DNA from: Streptomyces sp. R41
Lineage (GTDB): Bacteria; Actinomycetota; Actinomycetes; Streptomycetales; Streptomycetaceae
DNA: 64,000 bases
Direction: 5' to 3'
Assembly (NCBI RefSeq): GCF_041053055.1
Contig: NZ_CP163443.1
Location: 7,237,001-7,301,000, forward strand
The notes under the pieces: generated by a model
The model's input: only the letters and a program-made list of their open reading frames with translations
What the model was told of the DNA's origin: nothing
Databases searched by the model: none
Part shown: piece by piece, positions 54,081 through 63,878 of the stretch
Layout of the letters: each line of letters opens with the position of its first letter
Position numbering within the stretch: the first letter of the stretch is position 1
Translations under genes and position numbers: made by a program

Positions 54081-54629
54081 CTAGACGATCCGCAGAGGCT
54101 GGTGCGGCCCGTCCGGCAACTCGACCCTGACCGAGTCCCCGGGCCGCACCACACCGCCTTCCCGTACGACACTCATGACACCGGACTTGTAGACGACGCC
54201 GCCGTCACCCCCGTCCTCCCTCCCGACGACCTGCTTGAGCAGCCCCTTCTGGAAGTTGTCGATCTGCGCGCACGGATTCCGCAGCCCGGTGATCTCGAGA
54301 ACGGCCTCGTCCCCGAGGCGTATCAGCGCCCCGACCGGCAGCCCCAGCAGATCGACCCCCCGCGTGGTGACGTTCTCCCCGAGCTCCCCGGGAGCGACGG
54401 CGAAGCCGGCCTCGCGCAGTTCGTCGAACAGCTCCTCGTGCATGAGGTGCACCTGCCGCAGATTCACCTGCGAAGGATCCTTCTCCATCCGGAACCGGTG
54501 CTTCACCGTCGCCCCGGCATGCACGTCCCCCTCCACTCCGAGCCCGGCGAGCAGCCTGATGCTCTCCCGGTTCGGCTTGGTGAACGAGTACGTCCCATTG
54601 CTGCTGACCGCGGTGACGGTCCCACCCAT
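54081..54629 (-). CDS. MOSC domain-containing protein
   Basis: 182 residues. MOSC beta-barrel with the conserved cysteine in ITGLRNPCAQIDNF (near 118), plus GELGENVTTRGVDLLGLPVG and a HAGATVKHRFRM N-terminal block. MOSC proteins bind molybdenum cofactor through that Cys and either sulfurate or use it. No molybdoenzyme gene nearby. Divergent from the HAD gene across 26 bp and convergent with the NADP-binding gene (11 bp apart), so it is tightly packed. Confidence 0.93.
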   Translation of the reverse strand: MGGTVTAVSSNGTYSFTKPNRESIRLLAGLGVEGDVHAGATVKHRFRMEKDPSQVNLRQVHLMHEELFDELREAGFAVAPGELGENVTTRGVDLLGLPVGALIRLGDEAVLEITGLRNPCAQIDNFQKGLLKQVVGREDGGDGGVVYKSGVMSVVREGGVVRPGDSVRVELPDGPHQPLRIV

Positions 54630-54655
54630 GTCCTGCTCCCCGCTCGGCTGATGGC

Positions 54656-55342
54656 ATGATCACGTCCGTGACCAGCGAAATCGTAAGGCCCGTTGCCGGA
54701 AAGTACGTCCTGTTCGACGTCGACGGAACGCTGATCGACGCGGTGGACAACCAACGCCGGGTCTGGGGAACGTGGGCGACGCGCTACGGCCTCGACCCCG
54801 ACGAGGTCCACCGCGTGGCGTTGCGCACCCGCCCCCTGGAGACCTTCGCGACCGTCGCTCCGGACCGCGACCCGGGGGAGTGCCTGGCCGCCCTGCACGA
54901 GCTGGAGGACGAGGACGTACGCTCCGGCGTCTACTCGGCCTTCGATGGCGCCGCGGAGCTGCTCGCCGCGCTGCCGCCCCGGAGCTGGGCGCTGGTCACG
55001 TCGAACTACGAGCACCGGGTGCGCGGCCGGTTCGCCCGGACCGGTCTGCCCGCTGCGGAGGTGCTCGTCGATGCCGCCGCCGTCGAGGAGGGCAAGCCGT
55101 CGCCGGTGCCCTACCTGCTGGCGGCGAAGCTTCTCGGCGCCGAGCTGGCGGACTGTCTCGTGGTGGAGGACGCGCCGTCGGGAGTGGAGGCCGGGCTGCG
55201 GGCCGGTATGACAGTGTGGGGAGTCAACGCCCCCGAAGTGGACGGCGTCCACCGCCACTTCGGGAGTCTGCGCGAGGCGGTACCCGAGATCCTGGCCTTC
55301 GCGGCCGGGGAGCGCTCAGTCGCCGGCCGCCCAGTCGACTAG
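54656..55342 (+). CDS. HAD family hydrolase (phosphatase)
   Basis: 228 residues from ATG 54656; GTG 54668 is possible. HAD motifs in order: I LFDVDGTLID (Asp20 nucleophile region), II LVTSNYEH, III EEGKPSPVPYLLA and IV VVEDAPSGVEAG, with a helical type-1 cap between. Resembles phosphoglycolate or sugar-phosphate phosphatases of the GPP/DOG1 type. The 3' end overlaps the convergent muramidase gene by 27 bp. No operon partner indicates the substrate. Confidence 0.92.
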   Translation: MITSVTSEIVRPVAGKYVLFDVDGTLIDAVDNQRRVWGTWATRYGLDPDEVHRVALRTRPLETFATVAPDRDPGECLAALHELEDEDVRSGVYSAFDGAAELLAALPPRSWALVTSNYEHRVRGRFARTGLPAAEVLVDAAAVEEGKPSPVPYLLAAKLLGAELADCLVVEDAPSGVEAGLRAGMTVWGVNAPEVDGVHRHFGSLREAVPEILAFAAGERSVAGRPVD

Positions 55343-55873
55343 CGCGGCCTTGCTCGCGAAGTCGGCGACGTCCTTGTCCAGGGGGTCGTCGGTGTACTGG
55401 TGGAAGCGCCACTTCGCCTGGATGCGGGGCTTGCCCGCGGTCACATAGTCGGCGATCCACAGGCCGTCGCCCGCGTACGAGGTGGTGTCGACGTTCAGCC
55501 AGTAGTTGCGGTTGGTGTAGAGCACGACGCGGTGATCGGGCCGGAGTTCCTTCACCTTGCGGATGAAGCGGTCCTTCTCGGCGTTGCTGGCGTGGGTGCC
55601 GTCGCCGGTCGTCTCCCAGTCGACGGCGAGCAGGTCGCCCGCCTTCTCCGGGGCCTTGCCGACGAAGTACTCGGCCTGGGCGGTGATGTTGCCGGGCCAC
55701 AGGAAGTGGTAGAAGCCGACCACGCAGTCGGCGTCGCGGGCCGTCTTCACCTGGGCGGTCAGCTTCGGGTTGACGTACGAGCGGCCCTCCGTCGCCTTGA
55801 TGAAGACGAAGGAGAGGCCGTCGGTGTCGTACGAAGAGGATTGGTACGCGCTCACGTCGATGCCGCGCAGCAT
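55316..55873 (-). CDS. GH25 lysozyme-like muramidase without signal peptide
   Basis: 185 residues from ATG 55873 (AGGGAG upstream). GH25 barrel: LRGIDVSAYQ at the start with the catalytic-pocket Asp, FVFIKATEG, GFYHFLWPGN, and LLAVDWETTGDG with the DxE catalytic pair near residue 95. Cleaves the MurNAc-GlcNAc bond of peptidoglycan. No Sec or Tat signal is visible, although the frame continues upstream (TTTPVPPTSTSG) without becoming hydrophobic, so export may be non-classical or the enzyme may act intracellularly or after lysis. Overlaps the HAD gene by 27 bp. Confidence 0.9.
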   Translation of the reverse strand: MLRGIDVSAYQSSSYDTDGLSFVFIKATEGRSYVNPKLTAQVKTARDADCVVGFYHFLWPGNITAQAEYFVGKAPEKAGDLLAVDWETTGDGTHASNAEKDRFIRKVKELRPDHRVVLYTNRNYWLNVDTTSYAGDGLWIADYVTAGKPRIQAKWRFHQYTDDPLDKDVADFASKAALVDWAAGD

Positions 55874-56051
55874 GGGACTCCCTGAAGTGCTGGTGGGGGG
55901 AACAGGAGTTGTGGTTGATTCCTGCCCCACCCTGGCACGGGTGATCCCCGCCGGCGGCGGGAACCTCAGCCGCTGGTGGCCACCGACCCCAGCGCCGCCG
56001 CGGCTTCGCCGACCAGTCCGAGGTGATCACGCTCCCCAAGGGGAACATCAA

Positions 56052-56068
56052 CCTCCGCTCTGCGGAGG
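56052..56068 (-). terminator. Terminator hairpin after sdaA
   Basis: Perfect 7-bp stem CCTCCGC-TCT-GCGGAGG, 19 bp beyond the sdaA stop. Confidence 0.55.
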
Positions 56069-56086
56069 GAAGTTCAGCACGAGGGT

Positions 56087-57454
56087 TCAGCACTCGATGA
56101 TGTTGACCGCCAGCCCGCCCCGCGCCGTCTCCTTGTACTTGACGCTCATGTCGGCGCCGGTCTCCTTCATGGTCTTGATGACCTTGTCGAGGGAGACCTT
56201 GTGGGAGCCGTCGCCGCGCATGGCCATCTTGGCGGCGGTCACGGCCTTCACGGACGCCATGCCGTTGCGCTCGATGCAGGGGATCTGGACGAGGCCGCCG
56301 ACCGGGTCGCAGGTCAGGCCGAGATTGTGCTCCATGCCGATCTCGGCGGCGTTCTCGACCTGCTCGGGGCTGCCGCCCAGGACCTCGGCGAGGGCGCCGG
56401 CGGCCATCGAGCAGGCGGAGCCGACCTCGCCCTGGCAGCCGACCTCGGCGCCGGAGATGGAGGCGTTCTCCTTGAAGAGCATGCCGATGGCGCCCGCGGC
56501 CAGCAGGAAGCGGACCACGCCGTCCTCGTCGGCGCCCGGCACGAAGTTGATGTAGTAGTGCAGGACCGCCGGGATGATGCCCGCGGCGCCGTTGGTGGGG
56601 GCGGTGACCACACGGCCGCCCGCCGCGTTCTCCTCGTTCACGGCCATCGCGTAGAGCGTGATCCACTCCATCGCGTGGGCCAGCGGGTCGCCCTCGGCGC
56701 GCATCTGGCGGGCCGAGACGGCGGCGCGGCGGCGGACCTTGAGGCCGCCCGGCAGGATGCCCTCGCGGGACATGCCGCGCGAGACGCACGCCTGCATCAC
56801 GTGCCAGATCGCGAGGAGGCCCTCGCGGATCTCCTCCTCGGTGCGCCAGGCCCGCTCGTTCTCCAGCATCAGGGCCGAGATCGACAGGCCCGTCTCGCGG
56901 GTCAGCCGCAGCAGCTCGTCGCCCGTGCGGAAGGGGTACTTCAGGACCGTGTCGTCCAGCTTGATGCGGTCCTCGCCGACGGCGTCCTCGTCGACCACGA
57001 AGCCGCCGCCCACGGAGTAGTACGTCTTCTCCAGCACGAGCTCACCGGAGGCGTCGTACGCGAAGATCGTCATGCCGTTGGCGTGGTACGGCAGCGCCTT
57101 GCGGCGGTGCAGGATCAGGTCGTCGTCGAAGGAGAAGTCGATCTCGTGCTCGCCGAGCAGGTTGATCCGCCCCGAGGACTTGATCTGCTCGACCCGCTCG
57201 TCGGCGCCCTCCACGTCGACCGTCCGCGGTGACGCGCCCTCCAGGCCGAGCAGCACGGCTTTGGGGGTGCCGTGCCCGTGCCCGGTCGCGCCCAGGGAGC
57301 CGTACAGCTCGGCGCGTATGGAGGTCACAGGGGCCAGCAGCCCCTCGTTGCGCAGCCGCCGGGCGAACATGCGTGCCGCGCGCATCGGGCCCACCGTGTG
57401 GGAGCTGGACGGGCCGATGCCGATCGAGAACAGGTCGAAGACCGAGATGGCCAC
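56087..57454 (-). CDS. sdaA: L-serine dehydratase (iron-sulphur, single-chain)
   Basis: 455 residues. Deaminates L-serine to pyruvate using a 4Fe-4S cluster. The beta-domain begins [20 protein letters not shown]; the alpha-domain holds the serine-binding loop and cluster cysteines in [30 protein letters not shown] and the extreme C-terminal IEC. Alpha and beta regions are in one chain, as in actinobacteria and E. coli. Fourth gene of gcvT-gcvH-glyA-sdaA; a 14-bp stem hairpin separates it from glyA, so it may be partly independent. Completes a glycine-to-serine-to-pyruvate route. Confidence 0.96.
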   Translation of the reverse strand: MAISVFDLFSIGIGPSSSHTVGPMRAARMFARRLRNEGLLAPVTSIRAELYGSLGATGHGHGTPKAVLLGLEGASPRTVDVEGADERVEQIKSSGRINLLGEHEIDFSFDDDLILHRRKALPYHANGMTIFAYDASGELVLEKTYYSVGGGFVVDEDAVGEDRIKLDDTVLKYPFRTGDELLRLTRETGLSISALMLENERAWRTEEEIREGLLAIWHVMQACVSRGMSREGILPGGLKVRRRAAVSARQMRAEGDPLAHAMEWITLYAMAVNEENAAGGRVVTAPTNGAAGIIPAVLHYYINFVPGADEDGVVRFLLAAGAIGMLFKENASISGAEVGCQGEVGSACSMAAGALAEVLGGSPEQVENAAEIGMEHNLGLTCDPVGGLVQIPCIERNGMASVKAVTAAKMAMRGDGSHKVSLDKVIKTMKETGADMSVKYKETARGGLAVNIIEC

Positions 57455-57501
57455 GGGGACTCCTCAAAGCGGGGGTGGTGCAAGGGGTGGCGCAGGGGGC
57501 G

Positions 57502-57534
57502 GGCGCCGCGCACACCTCCAGTGTGCGCGGCGCC
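57502..57534 (-). terminator. Hairpin between glyA and sdaA
   Basis: Perfect 14-bp stem GGCGCCGCGCACAC/GTGTGCGCGGCGCC with a CTCCA loop in the 106-bp gap; a smaller dyad TCGTACG-TTC-CGTACGA lies right after the glyA stop. Likely a terminator or attenuator that lowers sdaA expression. Confidence 0.65.
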
Positions 57535-57560
57535 GCGAAGAATCGTACGTTCCGTACGAA

Positions 57561-58823
57561 TTACTTCAGGCCGGGGTACAGCGGGTGCTTGTCGGCCAGA
57601 GCGGACACGCGGGCCTTGAGGGCCTCGGCGTCGTACGACGGCTTCAGCGTCTCGGCGATGATGTCCGCGACCTCGGTGAAGTCCTCGGCCGTGAAGCCGC
57701 GGGTGGCGAGGGCGGGCGTGCCGATGCGCAGGCCGGAGGTGACCATCGGCGGGCGCGGGTCGTTCGGGATGGCGTTGCGGTTGACCGTGATGCCGACTTC
57801 GTGGAGGCGGTCCTCGGCCTGCTGCCCGTCCAGCTCGGAGTTGCGCAGGTCGACCAGGACCAGGTGCACGTCCGTGCCCCCGGACAGGACGTCCACGCCG
57901 ACGGCCTTGACGTCGTCCTGGACCAGGCGCTCGGCCAGGATCCGTGCGCCGTCGAGCGTGCGCTGCTGGCGCTCCTTGAAGTCGTCCGAGGCGGCGACCT
58001 TGAAGGAGACGGCCTTCGCGGCGATCACGTGCTCCAGCGGGCCGCCCTGCTGACCCGGGAAGACCGCGGAGTTGATCTTCTTGGCCAGCTCGGCCGTCGA
58101 GAGGATCACGCCGCCGCGCGGGCCGCCCAGCGTCTTGTGGGTGGTGGTCGTGACGACGTGGGCGTGCGGCACCGGGTTCGGGTGCAGGCCCGCCGCCACC
58201 AGGCCGGCGAAGTGCGCCATATCGACCATGAGGTACGCGCCGACCTCGTCCGCGATCCGGCGGAACTCGGCGAAGTCCAGCTGTCGCGGGTACGCCGACC
58301 AGCCGGCCACGATCAGCTTCGGCTTGGACTCCTTGGCGAGGCGCTCGACCTCGGCCATGTCGACCTGGCCGGTCTGGTCGTCCACGTGGTAGGCGACCAC
58401 GTTGTAGAGCTTGCCGGAGAAGTTGATCTTCATACCGTGGGTCAGGTGCCCGCCGTGCGCGAGGTTCAGGCCCATGATGGTGTCGCCCGGCTTGAGCAGC
58501 GCGAACATCGCGGCGGCGTTGGCCTGGGCGCCCGAGTGGGGCTGCACGTTGGCGTGCTCGGCGCCGAAGAGCGCCTTGACGCGGTCGATGGCGATCTGCT
58601 CGACCACGTCGACGTGCTCGCAGCCGCCGTAGTAGCGGCGGCCCGGGTAGCCCTCGGCGTACTTGTTGGTCAGGACCGAGCCCTGGGCCTCCATGACCGC
58701 GACCGGAGCGAAGTTCTCCGAGGCGATCATCTCCAGGGTGGACTGCTGGCGGTGCAGCTCGGCGTCGACGGCGGCGGCGACGTCCGGGTCCAGCTCGTGC
58801 AGGGGCGTGTTCAGAAGCGACAT
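57561..58823 (-). CDS. glyA: Serine hydroxymethyltransferase
   Basis: 420 residues. PLP enzyme interconverting serine and glycine with tetrahydrofolate. The PLP lysine lies in [16 protein letters not shown] (near 230). [21 protein letters not shown] and [12 protein letters not shown] are typical of the family. Thirteen bases separate it from gcvH. Placed in a glycine-riboswitch operon, it uses the methylene-THF and glycine made or consumed by the cleavage system. Streptomyces often have a second glyA elsewhere, so this one may be specialised for glycine catabolism. Confidence 0.97.
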   Translation of the reverse strand: MSLLNTPLHELDPDVAAAVDAELHRQQSTLEMIASENFAPVAVMEAQGSVLTNKYAEGYPGRRYYGGCEHVDVVEQIAIDRVKALFGAEHANVQPHSGAQANAAAMFALLKPGDTIMGLNLAHGGHLTHGMKINFSGKLYNVVAYHVDDQTGQVDMAEVERLAKESKPKLIVAGWSAYPRQLDFAEFRRIADEVGAYLMVDMAHFAGLVAAGLHPNPVPHAHVVTTTTHKTLGGPRGGVILSTAELAKKINSAVFPGQQGGPLEHVIAAKAVSFKVAASDDFKERQQRTLDGARILAERLVQDDVKAVGVDVLSGGTDVHLVLVDLRNSELDGQQAEDRLHEVGITVNRNAIPNDPRPPMVTSGLRIGTPALATRGFTAEDFTEVADIIAETLKPSYDAEALKARVSALADKHPLYPGLK

Positions 58824-58836
58824 GTTCTACGACCTC

Positions 58837-59214
58837 TCAGCCGGCGGAAAAGGCGGTGTACTCGTCGGCGGAGAGCAGGTCGGCCGGCTCCTGTGCGACG
58901 CGCACCTTGAACAGCCAGCCGCCCTCGAAGGGCGCGGAGTTCACCAGCGACGGGTCGTTGACCACGTCTTCGTTGATCTCGGTGATCTCGCCGTTGACCG
59001 GGGAGTACAGGTCGCTGACCGACTTCGTCGACTCCAGTTCGCCGCAGGACTCACCCGCGGTCACCGTGGAACCGACCTCCGGAAGCTGGGCGTAGACGAC
59101 ATCGCCGAGCGCGTTGGCCGCGAACTCGGTGATGCCGACCGTCGAGACGCCGTCCTCGGCGACCGACAGCCACTCGTGCTCCTTGCTGTAGCGCAGCTGC
59201 TGGGGGTTGCTCAT
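58837..59214 (-). CDS. gcvH: Glycine cleavage system H protein
   Basis: 125 residues. Lipoyl carrier with the modified lysine in [14 protein letters not shown] (near 64) and the typical N-terminus [10 protein letters not shown]. Shuttles the aminomethyl group from the P protein (gcvP, not in this window) to the T protein. Sits between gcvT and glyA in the riboswitch operon. Confidence 0.97.
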   Translation of the reverse strand: MSNPQQLRYSKEHEWLSVAEDGVSTVGITEFAANALGDVVYAQLPEVGSTVTAGESCGELESTKSVSDLYSPVNGEITEINEDVVNDPSLVNSAPFEGGWLFKVRVAQEPADLLSADEYTAFSAG

Positions 59215-59333
59215 GGCCTGAATTCTCCTGTACGCGGGGGAGTGCTGGTGAATGGGGGACTGCTGGACCTGCTGGTGAGCAGGGAAGAAGTGCGCGGTGT
59301 CGCTTTTGGTTACTTCTGGACCGCGCTCAGTCT

Positions 59334-60452
<1,119 letters not shown>

Positions 60453-60496
60453 CGGTTGGGGCTCCCAAGGCATGACGGCGAGGTCGTTCCTCCCCA

Positions 60497-60700
60497 TCTG
60501 TCATCGGAACCTGAGAGGTTCATCACGACCCCGCGAAACGGTGGTCCTGACTTGCACCTTGGGTGGAGCCACTGGTCAGCGGCCCGCTTTTCAGATGTGC
60601 CTCGCCCGCGCGGTAACGGGGCCTGAGAGATTCAAGGGAGGGACTTGCTCCTTCGGCGCCCCGGCACGTCGTACGTGACCGGGAACTCTCCCGCGCGGAT
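60497..60700 (-). ncRNA. Tandem glycine riboswitch
   Basis: On the minus strand aptamer 1 runs from CCGCGCGGGAGAG (near 60698) through GCGCCGAAGGAGCAAG (60657-60642) to ATCTCTCAGGCC (near 60620), and aptamer 2 through GGTGCAAGTC (60559-60550) to ACCTCTCAGGTT (near 60510). The GGAGAG/CGAAGGAGCAA/CTCTCAGG order is the glycine-riboswitch consensus, and two aptamers in series are typical. It ends about 50 bases before gcvT and should switch the operon on when glycine is plentiful. Confidence 0.9.
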
Positions 60701-60877
60701 TCAAGCGGCCGGTATGCAGTTGGCGGGCACATCATTGCACGCGCCGTCCGATCCCGGCAGTCCGCATCTGTAACCCGCCTGTGGCAGTCCGAATACGGAA
60801 ACAAGAAGCACCGCGCATTACCTTCTCTTTACACTCGACGGGGATGGGACTCCAGACCCAAGGGGAGGACGATCACG

Positions 60878-61546
60878 GTGAACAGGACCACGGCGTACGC
60901 GACGACCTCGGGCATCGCGCTGCCCAAGCAGCCCGGCGCCCCGGCCCGGGAGGCGTGCGGCCCGCTCCCGACGGCCGTCGTCCGCGACCTCAGGGACCGC
61001 GCGGGACACAGCCCGCACGGGCTGCACTTCGGGGCGCTCGACCTCGTCGTGGTCACCGGACTGCCCGGCAGCGGCAAGTCGACGCTGATGCGCCGGGCCG
61101 TCACGGGGGCGCGCATCGACTCCCAGGACACCCGCGACCGCTGGGACGGCCGGATGGCCCGCTGGCTGCCGTACGCGGTCTACCGCCCCCTCGTCCGACT
61201 CGCGCACTACGCGGGGCTGCGCCGCGCCCTGCGTTCCGGCGCCGGAGTCGTCGTGCACGACTGCGGTACGCAGGCCTGGGTGCGCCGCTGGCTCGCCCGC
61301 GAGGCCCGGCGGCGGGGCGGCGCGCTGCATCTGCTGCTGCTCGACGTCACGCCGGGAGCCGCCCTCGAGGGTCAGCGTGAGCGCGGCCGCGGCGTCTCGC
61401 GGTACGCGTTCGCGCGCCACCGCGGCGCGGTCACCCGGCTGCTGCGCTCCGTCGAGAAGGGCGACCTGCCGGAGGGCTGCGGCTCGGCGGTCCTCATCGA
61501 CCGGGACGCGGCGGACGTGCTGCGCCGGATCGACTTCGGCCGCTGA
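60878..61546 (+). CDS. P-loop kinase-like ATP-binding protein
   Basis: 222 residues from GTG 60878 (GGGGAGG nine bases upstream). Walker A VVTGLPGSGKSTLM near residue 60, and a lid-like Arg-rich segment GQRERGRGVSRYAFARHRGA, as in the AAA_33/gluconate-kinase-like group (small-molecule or RNA kinases). No clear Walker B motif beyond LLLLDVTPG. Substrate unknown. The sequence DSQDTRDRWDGR after the P-loop suggests a specific phosphate acceptor site. Divergent from the gcv operon, so its promoter shares the 170-bp gap with the riboswitch promoter. Confidence 0.8.
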   Translation: MNRTTAYATTSGIALPKQPGAPAREACGPLPTAVVRDLRDRAGHSPHGLHFGALDLVVVTGLPGSGKSTLMRRAVTGARIDSQDTRDRWDGRMARWLPYAVYRPLVRLAHYAGLRRALRSGAGVVVHDCGTQAWVRRWLAREARRRGGALHLLLLDVTPGAALEGQRERGRGVSRYAFARHRGAVTRLLRSVEKGDLPEGCGSAVLIDRDAADVLRRIDFGR

Positions 61547-61675
61547 AGGACCCTACGAGCCGACGACTCAAAGGTCGTACGAAACAGGCGTGCGAGATGG
61601 TCGCATGAGCCTACTAACCTTGCCAGCCGGAACACCGGAGCACCCGAACAGCGGTTCACAGCAGGCGGTAGACAG

Positions 61676-62452
61676 ATGGACTTCCCCGACTTCCCGGCAC
61701 AGGCGCACCCCCATCCGCACGGCGGATGGCCAGGCAACGAACTGGAGGAGGTGCTGTCGGCCTCCCTCGGCGTGCCTTCGGCCGGCGCCCGCATCGTCGA
61801 GGTCCTCGGCCGCAGCTTCGTCTGGGTGCCCCTGCCGAACGGGGGCGGCCCGCGGAGCGGCCCGCTCGACCTTCCCACGCTGGAGATCGAGGGCCAGGCG
61901 TACGTCCCCGTCTTCAGCTCCGAGGAGCAGTTCCGCCAGGTCACCGGCGGCCACATGTCGTACACGATCGCGCCCGCCGTCGAGTTCGCCCGCGGTCTGC
62001 CCCCGCAGGTCGGCATCGCGGTGAACCCGGATGGCGTGGTCGGCGTACCGCTGCCGCCGCTCGCCGTCGCCGAGCTGTGCCGGGCCGGGCGGACCCCGCT
62101 GGACGGGCCCGCGAGCGGCGGCCGGGTGCGGCTGTTCGAGCCCGACTGGCAGGAGGACCCGGTGGACTTCCTGTCTGCCGCCTCGGCCGAGTTCGCCGAG
62201 ACCGGCGTCGTGCTGACCGCCCGCCGCTGCCTGGCCGCCATCGAGACCGCCGACCCGGTCATGTTCATCGGCGTCGAACTCTCCCAGTGGGAGGGGGACC
62301 TGCGGACGCTGCCCATGGAGGCGCTGGGCCGCGCACTGGGCAGGGCCGAGGTGAAATGGCCGGTGAACCTCGTCCTCCTGGACGTGGCCCAGGACCCGGT
62401 GGGCGAATGGATGCGCGCCCAGGTGCGGCCCTTCTATCAGCAGGCCCACTAG
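61676..62452 (+). CDS. SseB family protein, paralogue 1
   Basis: 258 residues from ATG 61676. Resembles the SseB N-terminal domain: FVWVPLPNG, VPVFSSEEQFRQV, EFARGLPPQVGIAVNPDG, and a C-terminal SseB_C-like segment with DVAQDPVGEWMRAQVRPFY. E. coli sseB gives enhanced serine sensitivity by an unknown mechanism. The neighbouring paralogue shares the last motif (WLRANARPFYDREAH). Downstream of the P-loop gene and near the glycine/serine operon, which makes a link to serine metabolism tempting but unproven. Confidence 0.85.
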   Translation: MDFPDFPAQAHPHPHGGWPGNELEEVLSASLGVPSAGARIVEVLGRSFVWVPLPNGGGPRSGPLDLPTLEIEGQAYVPVFSSEEQFRQVTGGHMSYTIAPAVEFARGLPPQVGIAVNPDGVVGVPLPPLAVAELCRAGRTPLDGPASGGRVRLFEPDWQEDPVDFLSAASAEFAETGVVLTARRCLAAIETADPVMFIGVELSQWEGDLRTLPMEALGRALGRAEVKWPVNLVLLDVAQDPVGEWMRAQVRPFYQQAH

Positions 62453-62505
62453 GAGCGCCCCGAAAGGGGCGCGGGGAACTGCGCGACCAGCCACGAGCGA
62501 CCCGC
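62453..62505. repeat. Composite intergenic repeat, copy 6 (partial)
   Basis: GCGCCCCGAAAGGGGCGCGG then GGAACTGCGCGACCAGCC, the inner module seen in copies 1 and 4, with a short GCGCCCC/GGGGCGC hairpin. Confidence 0.75.
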
Positions 62506-62515
62506 ACTCGCGTGT

Positions 62516-62552
62516 CGACAACAAGCCCCGGGCTCTTGGGCGGTTGTTGTCG
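62516..62552 (+). terminator. Hairpin between the SseB paralogues
   Basis: CGACAACAA (62516-62524) pairs perfectly with TTGTTGTCG (62544-62552). Confidence 0.55.
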
Positions 62553-62612
62553 GCCGAGCCACCTAAGCTGGTTTCATATCCAGGGGCCAGGATTCTCGAA
62601 GGGCGGTAAAGG

Positions 62613-63413
62613 GTGAGCGCGAGCGGCACGGCGGCGGCCGGGCAGGTCGAGCACATGCTGCGCCAGGTGACGCCCGGGCGCTACGACGCCTACGAGGCGC
62701 TCCTTCGCGCGCTCGCGACCCCGTCGTCCGGCCAGGTCTGGATGCTGCTCTGGCACGGCCAGGCCGGTTCCCCGGACGCCCAGTACGGGAACATGGAGGT
62801 CGACGGCTTCGGGTACGCGCCCTGTGTCACCTCCGCCCAGGAGCTCTCGGCCAGCGGCTGGAACCGTTCGTACGAGGTCGTCGACGGCCTAGACGTCGCC
62901 CGCACCCTGTACCCCGACCACTTCGGCCTCTGGCTCAACCCGCACGCCCCGGGAGGTGGCGTCGGCATCCCCTGGCTGGACCTGCGCCGCATCGCCACCG
63001 GACTGGAGCGCCAGCCCTCGGGCCCGCTCCGGCTCTCCGAACCGGGCATCGAGATCCCGCAGTTCTACGCGCTCCTCTCGCAGAACGCGCACCGCACCTC
63101 GGCCGTGCGCTCGCTGCGCCGCGCCTGGGTGCAGCCCGCGCTCGGGGCGCCGTATCTGGCCATCGGCCTTGACGTGTACGACACGTCGCCGCCCGCCGTC
63201 GACTCGGTGCGCGCGATGATGCAGCAGTCCATCAGCGCGGTCCCGGACGGGCTGCCCGTCTCGACCGTCGCGATGTCCGACGAGTACGACCCGGTGGCGA
63301 TGTGGCTGCGGGCCAACGCCCGGCCGTTCTACGACCGCGAGGCGCACGCGGCTCCGGCGCAGGCACCGATGGCGGGCGGCTACGGCTATCCGCCGGCCCG
63401 CGGCGGCTACTGA
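62613..63413 (+). CDS. SseB family protein, paralogue 2
   Basis: 266 residues from GTG 62613 (GAAGGG nine bases upstream). N-terminal part VEHMLRQVTPGRYDAYEALLRAL differs from paralogue 1, followed by VWMLLWHGQ, a central SseB-like beta domain (FGLWLNPHAPGGGVGIPWLD) and the shared C-terminal VAMWLRANARPFYDREAH. A Tyr/Gly-rich tail (GGYGYPPARGGY) closes the protein. Tandem with paralogue 1 across a 160-bp gap holding repeat copy 6 and a hairpin. Function not established. Confidence 0.85.
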   Translation: MSASGTAAAGQVEHMLRQVTPGRYDAYEALLRALATPSSGQVWMLLWHGQAGSPDAQYGNMEVDGFGYAPCVTSAQELSASGWNRSYEVVDGLDVARTLYPDHFGLWLNPHAPGGGVGIPWLDLRRIATGLERQPSGPLRLSEPGIEIPQFYALLSQNAHRTSAVRSLRRAWVQPALGAPYLAIGLDVYDTSPPAVDSVRAMMQQSISAVPDGLPVSTVAMSDEYDPVAMWLRANARPFYDREAHAAPAQAPMAGGYGYPPARGGY

Positions 63414-63878
63414 CCGGGGACCGGGGCCGGGGGAGCCCGGATCGGGCCCGGCTGTCATCATGACCTCGTACGGCCGTGTCGCGCCGCCCGCGCCTCGCGG
63501 CTGACCTGCGCGGGAGTGGACGTACGGGCTGGATGTCCGCTTTGAGGACGACATACGCCGGAAGGGTGCCTCGTGGGGCCTTTCGACCCAACTGCCCCCT
63601 GTCCGGCCCGCGTTACCCACTGTTCGGATAACGGAATCCCCTTAACCGCATCACGGTTGCGCATACTTTCTCCATCAGACCTGGCACGTGATCGTGCGGG
63701 CACTGAAGACTCCCCTGTCAGACATGGGGTCATCGATCCTGTGAGCGAGTGCAAGTCGAAGGATCAGCCGGGAAACCACTCCGCACCATCTGCGGTCCCT
63801 CCCGGCATGCAAGTGAACCAAGCCGCAGACAGCGGCGGGCGTAGGCCGGTCACCACCGGTCAGAGGGGTCGGGTCACT
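63414..63878. other. Gene-free region before the peptide permease gene
   Basis: No gene supported up to about 63740. A possible promoter is CCTTAA then TACTTT (around 63640-63670) in a relatively AT-rich patch. From 63741 the permease frame is open without a Shine-Dalgarno, so part of this stretch may be coding if the upstream start is used. Confidence 0.4.
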
